This document shows positions 49,847 to 62,447 of a stretch of DNA of 64,000 bases, in pieces. Where the stretch lies: contig NC_058140.1 in NCBI RefSeq assembly GCF_011075055.1, forward strand, positions 19,345,945 through 19,409,944. Direction: 5' to 3'. This stretch comes from Mangifera indica. Lineage: Eukaryota; Streptophyta; Magnoliopsida; Sapindales; Anacardiaceae. Made by a program: the position numbers and the translations under genes. The notes below the pieces were generated by a model. It saw only the letters and a list, made by a program, of their open reading frames with translations. It was not told where the DNA came from and did no database searches. How positions within the stretch are numbered: position 1 is the first letter of the stretch; each line of letters starts with the position of its first letter.

Positions 49847-52391
49847 ATGAGTGAGGTGTTCGAGGGATACGAGCGCCAGTACTGCGAGCTCTCCGCAAGT
49901 CTCTCTAAAAAATGCAACACAGCTTCTCTCCTTTCCGATACAGGTATTATCATGCTCAAACACTCTTCATATCCATCTCAATTATGCAACCTTATTTTGA
50001 CACTTCAATTTTACAGATCAGAAGAATGAAAAGGTTTCGGAGATTAAATCTGGCTTAGATGATGCTGACGTTTTGGTAATTCTTTTTTTAATTGATCATT
50101 GATAGAACTTAAATTTTATGTTTTTAGTTATAATTTTCTGTTCGGTTTGGGGTTTTCCAGATTCGGAAAATGGACCTGGAGGCGAGGAGTTTGCAGCCGA
50201 GTGTAAAGGCTATGCTTCTTGCTAAATTAAAAGAATATAAGTCTGATTTGAATAAGCTCAAGAGAGAATTTAAAAGAATTTCATCAGCTAACGCTCACCA
50301 AGAGCTGTTGGAGTCTGGAACAGCTGATGCACAGACGGTAATGGTCTATGTAACTTGTTTCACTTGGTGCTTTTTTTTTTTTTTTTTGGTTAAGGAGTTT
50401 ACTATTACATTACTTGTTTAACTTCTGGGCAAACATCTATTCAACTCTTAGTTTGATCTAGCCTTATTTGTCATAAATTATTGTGTCTAGCACAAAATAC
50501 TTTTTTGAGAAGATACTGTTTTCAATGTTATGTTTTAAATATATATCTGTTTGTTAGGGCGTATATGCTATTACTTAAGTTAATTTTTATAGCAATTTAC
50601 TTTTATTTCACTCTATAGCTAAGGTAAACAACTTCGCTTTTGAATTAAACACTTGAAATACTATGGAGAAGCACCCATAAAACAGTATTTTTTGTCAAAA
50701 GCCTTGCTATACCAGCTTTTGCTGATGGATGAGAACATGTATAGATTTTTGTTCATTAATTGCTACTAAGCAACAAAGGTTTTTTCACAAAACAAATGCA
50801 CATGTAAATCATGAGATATCAAAAACAATTGAAAATATATTTGTGAAAAATACATTTGTTTGAGGCTCTAATCTTACCTCGGTGATTTCTCAGTTTGTTT
50901 GATCTTTGGCTCCTTGAACAACTTCCGTATCATAAAGTGGAGATGTTCATATTTATTTTGTGAAAAACATTTTGTTACTGATAACTGGTGGTATAGGTTT
51001 CTGGGGAGCATAGAGAAAGAATGGCCATGTCAGTTGAGAGATTGAATCAGTCAAGTGAAAGAATTAAGGAGAGTAGAAGAATGCTGCTAGAGACAGAAGA
51101 GTGCGGTATCTCAATTTTGGGAGATTTGAATCAACAACATGAAGCTCTTATAGAATCCCGTAATAAGGTGTCTTGATTTTTTTCTTGTTGATTTATGTTC
51201 AATTTCGCAAGGTTTTCAGTTATTTCTAGTTTTTCTTAGAGCAATTAGGACATATTGAATGAGCCTCTCTTGAGTATAACCTGTTTCCTCCAAATTAAAT
51301 CTCAAACTTCAAAGCAATGCAAGTCAGAAAAAATAAAGTTTAGGTCTACCAGGGCAATCAAATTTCCAGGTAAGATTCTAGTTTGTCCATATTACTTGTT
51401 TAAGGTAAAAAAGGGGGGACTGCCAAAAGAAGCGTTGTCAAAATTTCTTTGGGGAAATTTTGACAACACCTCTTTTGGTTGTCCTCCCCCTCTCTTTTTA
51501 TTTAATGAGTAGTAGAACTGAGTAGAATCTTACTTGGCTTAGAAATTTGATTATCTTGGTATATTTAACTGTGGATGTTTCTTGCTTATATTTCTTTGAA
51601 GTCTGAGATTTAAATTGGAGGAAACTGTAACTGCACTTGCTTTTTCACCATTTTAAAAACAGTATATTTCTGAATAATTGCCTAAGATCTTTGGTGGATA
51701 TGATTGAAGCTTGAGCTATTAAGCGTGAGGGGAAATTAATGTGATAATATGAACTCAGTATCCAAGAATCTCTCTTACAAACATAACACAATTACGGCCT
51801 TATTTATAGATTGACATAGGATTTATCTAAAAAACTTGTATGCATAATAATTAATCACAGTGTTAACCACAATTTATAAATCCTCAAAATTTAGAAATGT
51901 ATCACCAGCATTTAGAAACATTTTCAAGATATTATTTAGTTTGACTTGTTTTCCAAAATAACCATAGATAATCACAGATTTTTAAAATTGATTAACACAT
52001 GGGTGATGAACCAAATGAAAAGGGCAAAAAAAAGGCTACCTATCTTGTTAAGGAGCCAAGGAATGCTCCATGTATTCAGTAACTCACTGGTATTGTGGTT
52101 GGCTGATAAGTTACTTATCATATGTTCAAATCCTGTGGAGATTTGATTCATTCTAAATTAAAGTTTGCAGCAAAAGTTGTGGGCTTGCTGATTGATAATT
52201 CTATTTATTAATTTAGCCTTTTTCCTTTTCTGCAGCTTCACGGGGTAGATGATGCCATCAGTAAGAGTAAAAAAGTCTTAACTTCCATGTCACAGAGGAT
52301 CACTCGGAACAAATGGATTGTTGGCTCCATCATTGCAGCTCTTATCCTTGCAATCATCTTTATCCTCATTTTTAAGCTTTCCCATCATTAG
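49847..52391 (+). CDS. VTI12: VTI12-type v-SNARE (Qb-SNARE)
   Basis: Five exons (49847-49943, 50017-50075, 50161-50337, 50997-51167, 52236-52391) give 219 aa; the usual length is about 220. The N-terminal three-helix Habc-like domain begins SEVFEGYERQYCELSASL and carries RKMDLEARSLQPS. The SNARE helix spans about 128-190, with the zero-layer glutamine in DLNQQHEAL (Q157/Q158). A C-terminal anchor lies at about 196-214, then KLSHH. VTI1 proteins pair with syntaxins (SYP4/SYP6 classes) for TGN/endosome and vacuolar traffic; the VTI12 form is tied to storage-vacuole sorting and autophagy. The KLSH ending and 'EFKRISSA' favour VTI12 (At1g26670) over VTI11, which ends KLTK. Intron 4 (51168-52235) carries a compact hairpin. 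Confidence 0.94.
51405..51498 (+). repeat. Compact hairpin in VTI12 intron 4
   Basis: An approximately 44-nt arm pairs with the following 44 nt over a loop of about 8 nt. The inner 13 bp, GTTGTCAAAATTT and AAATTTTGACAAC, pair perfectly. Outward pairing continues through 'gccaaaagaagc'/'cctcttttggt', then G-run to C-run. It looks like a miniature inverted-repeat element or a young small-RNA precursor, transcribed with the host intron. Confidence 0.8.
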
Positions 52392-53387
52392 TTAACCCGT
52401 AGAGTTGTCATATGTGCTTTATGTGCAGATTGTATATAAAATATCAATCAAATGTGGGGTATGTGTCCCATTTTCTATCATTTTGTTGTGTACTTAATAA
52501 GATGCAGCAGCATCTTTACACTTTCTGATGCATTGTTTTTGCCAATTGAACAAGTACATCTTCTTCGCTACAGCTTATATTGATAGAATCAGCCTTATGA
52601 TGGCAGAGGTGTGAGACTTGTGGATATGGAACTGAGGGGGTAAGACCTTAGAGGTAGTCAATTTATTGTTTTATTTCAAACTAATGTGATGTGTTGAATT
52701 CATTTTTAATCGTCATTCTATTGGTTCTTCAGTTTGGTGCTCCTCTATTCCCAGAGTCAAACAACGCAGTCCTGGAAACATATTCAATTTAACAAATTTT
52801 GTTATTCTTTTTCTTTGACAATTATCTAGTTTGCCAATATTTTCTGGTCACTTGTCAACCAAACATCAAAACGAGGCGTATACAAATTAAGAACTCTGGA
52901 TAAATAAATGAGATGTCTCGCACTCACTATGTCACAACAGTAAAATACAATTCATGATCGTGCTGTAAGCTTGTATGGAAGACTTCAAAAAATTTATAGA
53001 TTAATTCATTCAGTCACGGGTGCCCAGATTAACGTTTGGTTCGAGTAAATCGAGTTCAAATTGAAATATTACCTTATACATTCTGGTCATTTTAGTCTTA
53101 TTCTCCCTCAATCTTCAAATGTTTATGGGTTTTTTTTTCCGGGTCGGTTCAGAGTTTGGCCCGTCTGTTTGTCACACGCCAAACTAACGCTTTCAAGAGC
53201 CCACCACACAAAATATCCAGCCAATTTACCTCACATGCACTTCATAAACGAAACTCGGTTTCCTTCTTCATCTTTGCTTTGGCGGTTACTCAATCTTTCA
53301 CGCCGAGAATTTCTCTTATATTTTCCGCCCATCACCACGTATTTGTTTAAACAAAAAGCCCCTGGTGATCACAGTTTGGTTCTTACC
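52392..53387. other. VTI12 3'UTR and upstream region of the DUF3110-like gene
   Basis: No gene. The sequence near 53100-53387 is pyrimidine-rich and probably includes the leader of the next gene. Confidence 0.35.
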
Positions 53388-55758
53388 ATGGATTCACTCT
53401 CATCAGTATCCCCTTCCATCGTTCTCCCTCCCAGTAATCCCCTCCGTCTTCGCACCCGACAGGTTCGCTTCTCTTCTTGCACTATTATTCACAATCGTTT
53501 TTCTGCCCTCTCCTCTTCCTTGGCCGGACGCCCTACTGGCAGAGTTCCTCAATTCTACTGTAAAGCCAGCACCGGAAATAGAGATGATGGTGATGACGGC
53601 AGCCAAGAAATTGAGAAAGCTCTTCACTTGGACGGAACCATTCCTGGGAGTTCTAACGAGTTCGTTAAGCGAGTTTCTTCCCGTGCTTATGATATGCGCA
53701 GACATTTACACCAGACTTTCGACACCAGCAGCTATGACGGTACTCTCTGATTTTCTCTTGATTGTTTTAATTTCTTTGATTGCGAAGGTGGATTCTTGAT
53801 TATCAGCCCTTGATGTTTACTACTAAGATTAAAGTATTGGCTTTTGCGAAACTCGCCTTGATGGTGTTGTATGCTATTGTGAATTTTCTTTTAGTATTAC
53901 AGTGTTGTATATTTGTTTAATTGTACTTCCAGTAAGGTTCGTGCAATGCTATTGTAGTTTTACCTGCCCCTTTAATGTTAAATGACTGTACTGTGTTCCA
54001 GTTTATATTTTGTTACCTATTTGGTGTTCTGCAACTTACAAATTTACATTGCTTATTTTTTACAACATTTTACTCACGAACATAGTAATTCTCGTAAATA
54101 TACTTCACGGAAATGCTATTTGTCAGCCAGTTTCTGAAATGTTATTTAAGACAATTGGTTTTGATAATGTGCCAACATAACTTCATATTAGTAATATAGA
54201 ATATATGATTATTGAATATTTCAGGCTTTCAATGTACCACTAATTTATGACCTTTATACTTTAATATCTTTGTTTGATGGTAAATGCCAGATATTTACTT
54301 TGCTCAGACGTTTTGTTTGAAGTTACTCTATTGACACTTGGGCTAAAAGATTTTCTACTTTTGGTAATAATTTTGAGGAACAATCTGTTTTGCCCTGATT
54401 TTGTTATGGTGGTAATTCTTTGGGATGGCCTTGGCAGAAACATTTTCCTTCTCGCCTCATGAGTGGCAACTTGTTATAGTTGCCAGCCCTTGATGGTTCA
54501 GTGTCTTTATTATAATATGTGTAGTTTAAAAGTGCAAATATGTAATCAGCCCATCATAGAGTGATTGAATGGCTGGTTGAAAAAATTATTCTTTTCTGTT
54601 CTGTTTCTACCTCTCTTTATAGTGATTGAATGTCTCAACCTATGTTTCTAGTTGGAATGTGAGTGTTTTGAGATCAGTTAATATTAGTGATGCTCATCAT
54701 TCATGTTTTTAGGTTTTTCATTGAGATATGTAATGTCACATGTGCTTTTTCAAGGGGTTTGGATCATTGAGATATTATCTCATATTTGTTTCCTTGACAA
54801 GATTCATAGTTATTTTTACTTGTTTTAATTATCCAGTTCTAGATGCAAACCCATGGAGAGAAGCTTCAAAGCCTGTATATGTTCTAACCCACCACAAGAA
54901 CCAATTATGCACGATGAAAACTCGAAGGAATCGGAGGTTAGATTTGATTCTGTATGGTGTTTTCTTGTCAATAATTGTTGATTCTCTGGCTTAGGCTCTA
55001 CTTTTGGAAACAGTGAAGTTGAAAGGGAGCTTGGATTATTGTTTTCCAAGGGACGAAAGTGGAGGTCTGAAATTGGAAATCGATCCAAACAGTCTAGAGG
55101 TGGAACTAAGTTCCAGATGCTTGTAGAAGATGTTAGGGAGGGAGTGCTTGTAAGTTTTGCCTTATACCAGCTGTTTGTTTTTTATATGAATCAATTTACA
55201 GGTATCTTCTATATTTCCACCGATAAGATATATGATTGTATACAGGTTGGAATTATAAGTTAGCAATGAAATCAATACTACCCACTTCACCAGTCCAGTC
55301 CCCCACCCTCAACAATTAATCCCATCTTATTGTGCATTCCACCTTCTGGTATAATAGTTCTCCGGCAGGATTTAAGTTTTTAGTTTTCCAGGGTGATTGG
55401 GCTTTATCTTTAGTTTTTTAGTTTAAGGCTCAACTCTTGGTGCAGGTATTTGAAGATGAGAATGAAGCTGAGAGATACTGTGACTTGCTGCAGGGAGGAG
55501 GCAAAGGGTGTGAATGTGTTGCAGAGATTGAAGCCTCATTTGTAAGATTCCAAGCCGAACATTGAACTAATACCCTGTTTAAAAGGTGGTTTTTTTATAG
55601 TTGCAATACATTTGCTGCAGGTATTTGATCTCTGCCGAAAAATGAGGGCCTTAGCTGTTTTGTTCCGCAAGGGAAGGACTCCTCCTCTACCTCACAGCCT
55701 GGAGCTCAATCTCAGGGCCCGAAAACGGTCCCTTGAAGACCAAGAGGAGTTGATGTGA
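53388..55758 (+). CDS. Putative chloroplast protein, DUF3110-like
   Basis: Five exons (53388-53739, 54837-54956, 54995-55149, 55446-55541, 55621-55758) give 286 aa. The first 60 residues are rich in Ser, Arg and Pro with few acids, like a chloroplast transit peptide. The middle (NPWREASKPVYVLTHHKNQLCTM) and the segment GVLVFEDENEAERYCDLLQGGG...CVAEIEASFVFDLCRKM resemble DUF3110 domains, in which a 'vlvFEdedDAeRYa' strand-helix recurs. The C-terminus is basic (LRARKRSLEDQEELM). Function unknown. The exon-2 donor at 54957 is chosen because the nearer donor at 54937 would shift frame into a stop. Position between GNOM and VIK suggests the counterpart of At1g13990; that is recalled synteny, not alignment. 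Confidence 0.75.
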
Positions 55759-56195
55759 GAGAAATGTCGACATGGAAATATGAGAAAAAATAGAACAAAT
55801 ATAAAAAATGATACAAAAGGGTCTTTGAGTTTACACATTCATTGTAATGGTAGTTTTGGAGTAATCCTGTTGTATTTAGCAGAGACCTTATACTAATTAA
55901 AATGATTAAACCCTAATTTTAATTTTAATTTGATTAATTTATGTGATTAATTAAAAGTTTAAAATAAAGCAAACCCATTAGATTATATTCGTATTAGAAA
56001 ATAGAATTATCCCATTTTGTTGAAAAAGTAGACGTCTGAATAACAGAAGAACTTCAACTTTAGACCTTCATTCCCTTCAAGTTTCCTGCGACCTGCGAAG
56101 CCTACCCAATTTAAAGTGAAACTAATAACTCAATATTATTTGCATACAAACGCGTGCTAAAAATAAGACGATCAGATCCAATCCAATCCTCGGTC
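55759..56195. other. Short intergenic region and VIK leader
   Basis: 3'UTR of the DUF3110-like gene and promoter/leader of VIK. Nothing else was recognised. Confidence 0.4.
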
Positions 56196-59100
56196 ATGAG
56201 CTCCAATTCATCCGGCAGCGGCTATTCTCCCTCGCCGGGATCATCCGCGATGGGGAACTCTGCCACGTCATCTACCAACAAGCAGAAGGATAAGGCCAGA
56301 GTGAGCAGGACGTCACTTATACTCTGGCACGCTCATCAAAACGACTGCTCTGCTGTCCGGAAGCTTCTCGAAGAAGATCGATCTTTGGTCCAGGCAAGGG
56401 ACTACGATAATCGGACTCCGCTTCATGTAGCTTCCCTCCATGGCTGGACCGAAGTCGCCAAAACCTTGATTGAGTTTGGTGCTGACGTCAACGCCCAGGA
56501 TCGCTGGAAAAATACTGTACTTTTTTTTAAACTTCCACTAATTATCATATTTGGCCAACTATATATCGTGAAAGTCTGTTGTTTTAAGCAATCATTTGAG
56601 TTTAATTACAACTGACGATAGCATTATAAGCGCTTAATTATTTCTGTGAGGCTTTACATGTAATGCTTTCTATTTAAATGCAGTAACTTGATATAGTTAT
56701 ATCTGCACACAATTATTTGGCTGTTGGCTGACAATTTATAGCTATTTTAGCTTGAAAATGTGGATTTTTGTCTTGACAGCCTCTAGCTGATGCGGAAGGA
56801 GCTAAAAAATATAACATGGTTGAGCTTTTAAAGTCTTATGGTGGCTTATCTTTTGTAAGTCCTTGCTTTATGTTTTAATGTCTTAATTTTCAATCTATCT
56901 CCTTTATTTAGTTTTTTGTTTTACTTTTACTGCTAGTTTTATTTTCATTTGAGTTTGTTATTAAGTTGGCGATTCGTTTCACCATCATTGTTATTTTTCA
57001 AAAGAGCTGACTGTTCATAAACTGTAAAATTTGATGGTAATTCAGATGATTTATTTGTAAAAAGTGAGGACTCTTTCATGCCTTTTGGTTTTTTTCATTT
57101 TGGGCTCTGAATGTGTGTGCATGTTGCAGGGTCAAACTGGAAGTCACTTTGAATCAAAGCCTGTCCCTCCCCCCCTTCCAAATAAGTGTGATTGGGAAAT
57201 TGATCCTACAGAGCTGGACTTTTCGAACACAACAACTATTGGCAAGGTGTGCTTTGGTTTTACTTTCCTTGAGATTGCTAACATCTCGGTTATAGGAAAC
57301 TGTTGCAAAATGTTTTAAGAAGCGGCATTGATTATTTGGAAATTGCATCAAATATTGATTACAATTTTGAAATTCTTGAACCCATTTTCATTTTACTGCT
57401 ACCATGATGTGAAAAACCATAGTGAGATTACTGAGCAAGGATTCATGGGTACATTACTTTTTCCCGTGGGAATTGATGATGATAATTTATCTTTGGTTTC
57501 ATCCCATGACAATTGTGCTGCCAAATACTATCTAGTTGAGGGTGACTAAATGTTGTGTTGACTCTTGTTGGAAAAATTGTTGGTGTTTCAAGATCATTTA
57601 GTTCAAAAAATTGCGGCTTCCAGTTTATTTTTTCCTATTACTTTTACCACTGTAGTCTGGTACAACTTTGACATGTTACTCCAGGAAGAAATTTTAAAAT
57701 TTTAGGTTACTTTTGTGTTAGTTTTATACTGGTCCTGGCTTACAAATTCTAGGTGGGTCTTCTAATTATTTTTTACCATACTTGGTGATGTGCTTTTACT
57801 AATAACAGTTTATTCTGTCAGGGGTCTTTTGGTGAGATTTTAAAAGCCAGTTGGCGAGGAACACCAGTTGCTGTCAAACGTATTCTTCCATCACTTTCAG
57901 ATGATAGATTAGTGGTGTAAGTACATTACATTTGTGAAATGTTCAGATGATCCAATATCAACATTAATGGCTTATCAAAAACATGAAACCACTTGGTATG
58001 AAGAAATTGTTCCCAGTGCTGATAGGACATTGAATACCAATGTAAAAGATGTTAAGACGGTAATTGACCTGCAAATGCTATGATATTTATTTGGATATGA
58101 TATTCCTAGCATTTTTTTCCAAGAGTTAGTCTCTCCATTGAAACTAGTAAGGCCACCTACCATGTTTCAAGTTTTGGGTGTACGATATCATTGTTAGTAA
58201 AATGATAATTCTGGTGTTTTTGTGCTATAATTTACTTCCCTATTTTCTTATTATATAGCGATTCTAAATTCCTTACTGTTTTATGTTTTCCCAATTCAGT
58301 ATGGACTTCAGGCATGAGGTTAATTTGCTAGTGAAACTTCGCCATCCTAATATAGTCCAATTTTTGGGAGCTGTCACTGATAAGAAGCCCCTTATGTTAA
58401 TTACCGAGTATTTACGAGGGGTATATGAATGCATATTTGTTCTTTTATTTAAGTTTTGAGTTCTTTGTGCACAAACTCTTTGTAATGATATGAAGAAAAT
58501 CAAAAGTATCCATACATACTTGTTGTGATGTCAGGGTGATCTCCATAATTACCTCAAGGAAAAGGGTTCACTCAGTCCCTCAACAGCGGTTAACTTTGCA
58601 CTGGACATTGCTAGGTAATTCTTGTAATCTTAAGTCTAATCAATATATGGTTGTTTCATTTCTTATAGAATATACGTAAATCCCCTGACAGGTGATCATT
58701 AACTTATTTTCTGAAATTCTAAGTTGGCATGGTAGGAAGCTTCTGTTAGCTTAAAAGCTTACTGACATTAGTGCCACAAGAATTAGGATCTGGTTCTTGG
58801 GTAAGTTTTTGGTGTAATTGACTGATTGTGTAATGTAAACTCTACTGTGCTCAATTTGAGTTTATGCAAACTGACCAAAGTATTGGCATGACTTAAGTGT
58901 AAGCATCTCCTTTTTCACTTTAGCACATTATGATGGGTAATTCGATACAAATATTTAAAGTGACTATGGATATGCATAACAGTTCTATGGAAAATGTATA
59001 ATTATGGTTAGAGAATCAAATTAATCATCATGTTGTGCCCTTATTAGCTGGTGAAATCGTAGATAAATTTGCTTTGTTTGCTGGCCTAATTTTTTTTATG

Positions 59101-62000
59101 TACCCAAATTTTTTTAATAAAATTATTGTTTTCAGACATTCTTGAGAAAAAAATAAACGATATTAGCTATTGATAGAAGCTCCTAAGTCCCAATTCTGAG
59201 TAGTGCTGTGTCCATCCAAGAGATTCTGAGATCACAACATTGTGCACGAGTTGGAGATATTTTGTAAATGCTGCATTTGGTTTTTTATTGATCAGAAAAG
59301 GTTAAAAAAAAAAAGTGAAGTTTACTTTTCCAGTGGGTTTTGTATCCCTGGAAATGTCTAAAAATACTCTAATACTATGATGTTTAAGATTGATTAGCCT
59401 TTTTTCTTTGAATTGTACAAATATTAGCTAAAGATGGGAAATATGCTTTTTTAATTTTCTCTAAAAGATGCTTTTCTCAATTTACACAGCTTATATTACT
59501 TTGTTCATCTTGTTTAGAGCTTTTAGTGGCTTTCTGAAATAGAAACCTAAAATTAGTGTGTTTTAGAAGTTCTTACTGATTTTTTTTTTTGTCATGTGAA
59601 CATGGTCTTTCATTTTCCATGGCAAGGGAATTGGTTTCCATTATATTTCGTTACAGACTGGTCTTTGGGATGTGTGCATGTTTTACTGCTTTTATTTGAT
59701 ATTTCATACAGTGCAGATATTCATTTATATTAGAAAAAGAAGCATGAGTGTGTTGAAGTTTATGGATCATGGCCTAAAATCTTTCTTCAGTGCCACATCA
59801 GCCATTCTGAATTTGAGTATTATTCTAATTTTTATAAATTTGATGAAACCAGAGGAATGGCTTATCTTCACAATGAGCCGAATGTCATAATTCATCGAGA
59901 TCTGAAGCCTAGGTGAGTTGATCTCCATGTCATATTCTGGGTAAATGATGTCTTAAAATTTTTCATGTTGCTAGTATTTCTTAGCTTTAATCAATGCCCT
60001 AATTATCCATAACATCTGGAGGATAATTAAACAGAACTCTAACAATACAAATGTCATTTTTGGCCCCTTATTATCTTTTCTTCAATCTTGGATGATTTTT
60101 AAGCTAATATTTGACCATCCTTTTGGGTCTTCTTGCATAAAATTGTCTCTTATGTGTTAGGAATGTTCTTTTGGTCAACTCAAGCGCAGACCACTTGAAA
60201 GTTGGAGACTTTGGACTAAGCAAGCTCATGAAGGTTCAAAATGCTCATGATGTGTACAAAATGACTGGGGAGACTGGAAGTTGTGAGTGTCTCTTTGTCA
60301 TTATTGTGTATGTCTGAAATATGATCTTCTTTTACTCATCTCTTTTTTTTATTATCTGAACAAAACAAAAGACCGGTATATGGCTCCTGAGGTCTTCAAG
60401 CATCGAAAATATGATAAGAAGGTTGATGTGTTCTCTTTTGGAATGATTCTCTATGAGGTAATTTTTTCCCTTGATAGCATTGAGATGCAAAGTATATAAA
60501 TTTGGTTCTAAAGCACGGAGTTCTCAATTGGAGCAGATGCTTGAAGGAGAACCTCCACTTTCACATTTTGAGCCATATGAAGCAGCCAAATATGTGGCAG
60601 ATGGACAGAGGCCTATTTGTCGTGCTAAAGGATATACCCCTGAACTGAGAAAGTAAGTTAAATGTATAGCATTTTTTCATAACGGTTTTATTTACACCAC
60701 ACATGGCCCATCTATGAATCAGATTTAGCTGTTAGCTGTCTAGGCTGCTGCTTCTAACACTGAACCATGTGTGAAGAGGCATGCTTCAATAAAATGGTTT
60801 ATACTAAGACCAATGTTATGTGTACATATTTTTTAGTATACCATTGCATACACATATGATGGGTCATCTTGTGATTGGTTGTTACTTTATTCTTAAATCA
60901 AAATCATCTAATCACATGATGACACATTTTTTGTGTACGTAGTTATGTATTCAAAGTGTGCACACATTTTTATTGTTATATTAATAATTATTGACAGTGA
61001 ATGTGTTTTTTGATAAGGTTATTCCAGTGACCCACCTATAGTCAGTAAGCCATGCCGTGGCTGTGGATAACTACATCTTAAAACAACTGACTGAAGAAAC
61101 TTTGTTGAACTTTTTCAAATAAATGAAAACCCATGAGTTAGTCCCCCATAGATAGAGATGAGAAAGGATAGAGTAAGATGGAGAAAATAAAGAGGGGTAG
61201 AAATCCTTGAAGAATTAAAAATGTGAGAAACACAGATATTGAGGAGAATGGTATGCTTGGTGACCACAGATGAATAATGTTCCCCTATAGACACTATAGT
61301 CTATTTCATAAAAATTGGCATAACCCAAGTGTAGAAGATTTATTTAACTGGATCTAAGCTATTTGAGCAGTGTTATTTTTCACCTACATTAATTTATTTT
61401 GAGCAAAGATAATAAATGTTCCCCCATCTTGGTAAATGAAACTTGTTAGACATAATACTTGCTTGTTAGCTCCTACACCTTAAACCCTTAAGGGCGATGA
61501 GAAATCCTCACTCTCATATTGGGGATCTCAATTTTGAGTCCACCTTTCATGCTTTGGGATCTTTGACCAACAATTTCGATAGAAAATCAGAATATGCCAT
61601 GCATATTTGATCTTTAGTATTTCCTTTTCTCTTCTTAATTAGTATTGTCATTCTTCCAGATTTTCCTTATTCTTCTCTTTTCAACTAAGATAATTTTCAA
61701 AGTTTTACATAGTATTGGCATCAGTAAAGATTGTTTAACCAACATTGTAACAAAAAATTGGAATTTCAAATTATGTTTGACATATGCCAGTTAATTTATA
61801 TTGAGTACCTGATATACAGTTACCAGAAATTTGTATGTTCAATGGTTAATGTCTTTCTTTCTGAATATGCTTCTAGCTTAACAGAGAGGTGCTGGGCTAC
61901 TGACATGAACGCAAGACCTTCATTCTTGGAAATTCTGAAAGGGCTTGAAAAGATCAAGGAAACCTTACCACCAGACCATCATTGGGGCCTATTTACTTAA
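56196..62000 (+). CDS. VIK: VIK-type ankyrin-repeat Raf-like protein kinase
   Basis: Eleven exons (56196-56516, 56780-56854, 57130-57246, 57822-57916, 58300-58420, 58535-58614, 59853-59912, 60161-60282, 60372-60457, 60537-60652, 61877-62000) give 438 aa, the length I recall for Arabidopsis VIK (At1g14000). The Ser-rich start is followed by ankyrin repeats (about 38-135), then a kinase domain (about 165-430). Catalytic parts are intact: glycine loop IGKGSFGE, K190 in VAVKR, HRDLKPRN (D286), DFG at 306-308, YMAPE. VIK (VH1-interacting kinase) binds the receptor kinase BRL2/VH1 in provascular cells and links auxin and brassinosteroid inputs to vein pattern; it also phosphorylates a tonoplast sugar transporter. 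The start is the ATG giving MSSNSSGSG; the open frame upstream has only a GTG. Intron 10 contains a MITE family B copy. Confidence 0.95.
60828..60985. repeat. Palindromic MITE family B copy in VIK intron 10
   Basis: The core 'atcttgtgattggttgttac', then 'aaatcaaaatcatctaatcacatgat', is flanked by mirrored 'gcatacacatatgatg' and 'tgtgtacgtagttatgta' arms. It lies wholly inside the 1224-bp intron. Confidence 0.6.
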
Positions 62001-62270
62001 TAGGATTCAAGGGCACTTCCCAACCTGGACATTGAATGGCATAGATGTTGCGAATAGATTCAATTGAGGAAGTTTTGTGAGAGTCTCTACCTCTCTGCAA
62101 TTCTATTCAAAGTTCAATTATGAATAGGTTAATTGATTGTTCTTTAAGTTTTCAGTTTCTATATTTCATTAGTGATTTATGTGGACAGTTAAACAGCAAA
62201 TCAAGGTGATTCACCCACCTGAGGTTATAATGTTTAATTGGCTTAGTGTTTCTTCAAAATCTTTCAATTA
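62001..62270 (+). other. VIK 3'UTR region
   Basis: AT-rich sequence directly after the VIK stop, ending where retroelement sequence begins. A transcript extending past 62270 would enter the inverted LTR pair. Confidence 0.4.
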
Positions 62271-62447
62271 GTGTCACAGGCCGATTTCTCTCGATTAGCC
62301 TATGCGGCATCCTCGATGGACCGTCTTGAGGATTAGCCTTGCATGCGCCCACATTATGGCTTAGGATCACTGGCTTCGTCCTGCCTTGGACTCATCAGGG
62401 AAGCGACTTCAACTCTGACCAGTTTGTGTAGGGTTGGCCTAATCTCC
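62271..62447 (-). mobile_element. LTR 3'-end fragment, minus orientation
   Basis: The reverse complement ends '...cggcctgtgaca' and aligns over about 177 bp, with roughly 85-90% identity by eye, to 63470-63648 in the opposite orientation. It includes the shared block 'gcccacattatggcttagga'. Confidence 0.7.

Noticed and set aside
52095..52135. 'ggctgataag' and 'gttcaaatcct' resembling pol III A and B boxes
   Set aside because: The spacing between them is only about 12 nt, too short for a tRNA or SINE promoter, and no tRNA fold surrounds them.
53403..53799. Long frames on both strands overlapping the first DUF3110-like exon
   Set aside because: They are alternative frames of the transit-peptide exon; only the frame starting at 53388 joins the downstream exons in phase.
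61470..61570. 'cttaaacccttaagggcgatgag' stretch in VIK intron 10 as a tRNA-like or retroelement piece
   Set aside because: It contains a short palindrome but no pol III boxes, PBS or repeat partner in the window.
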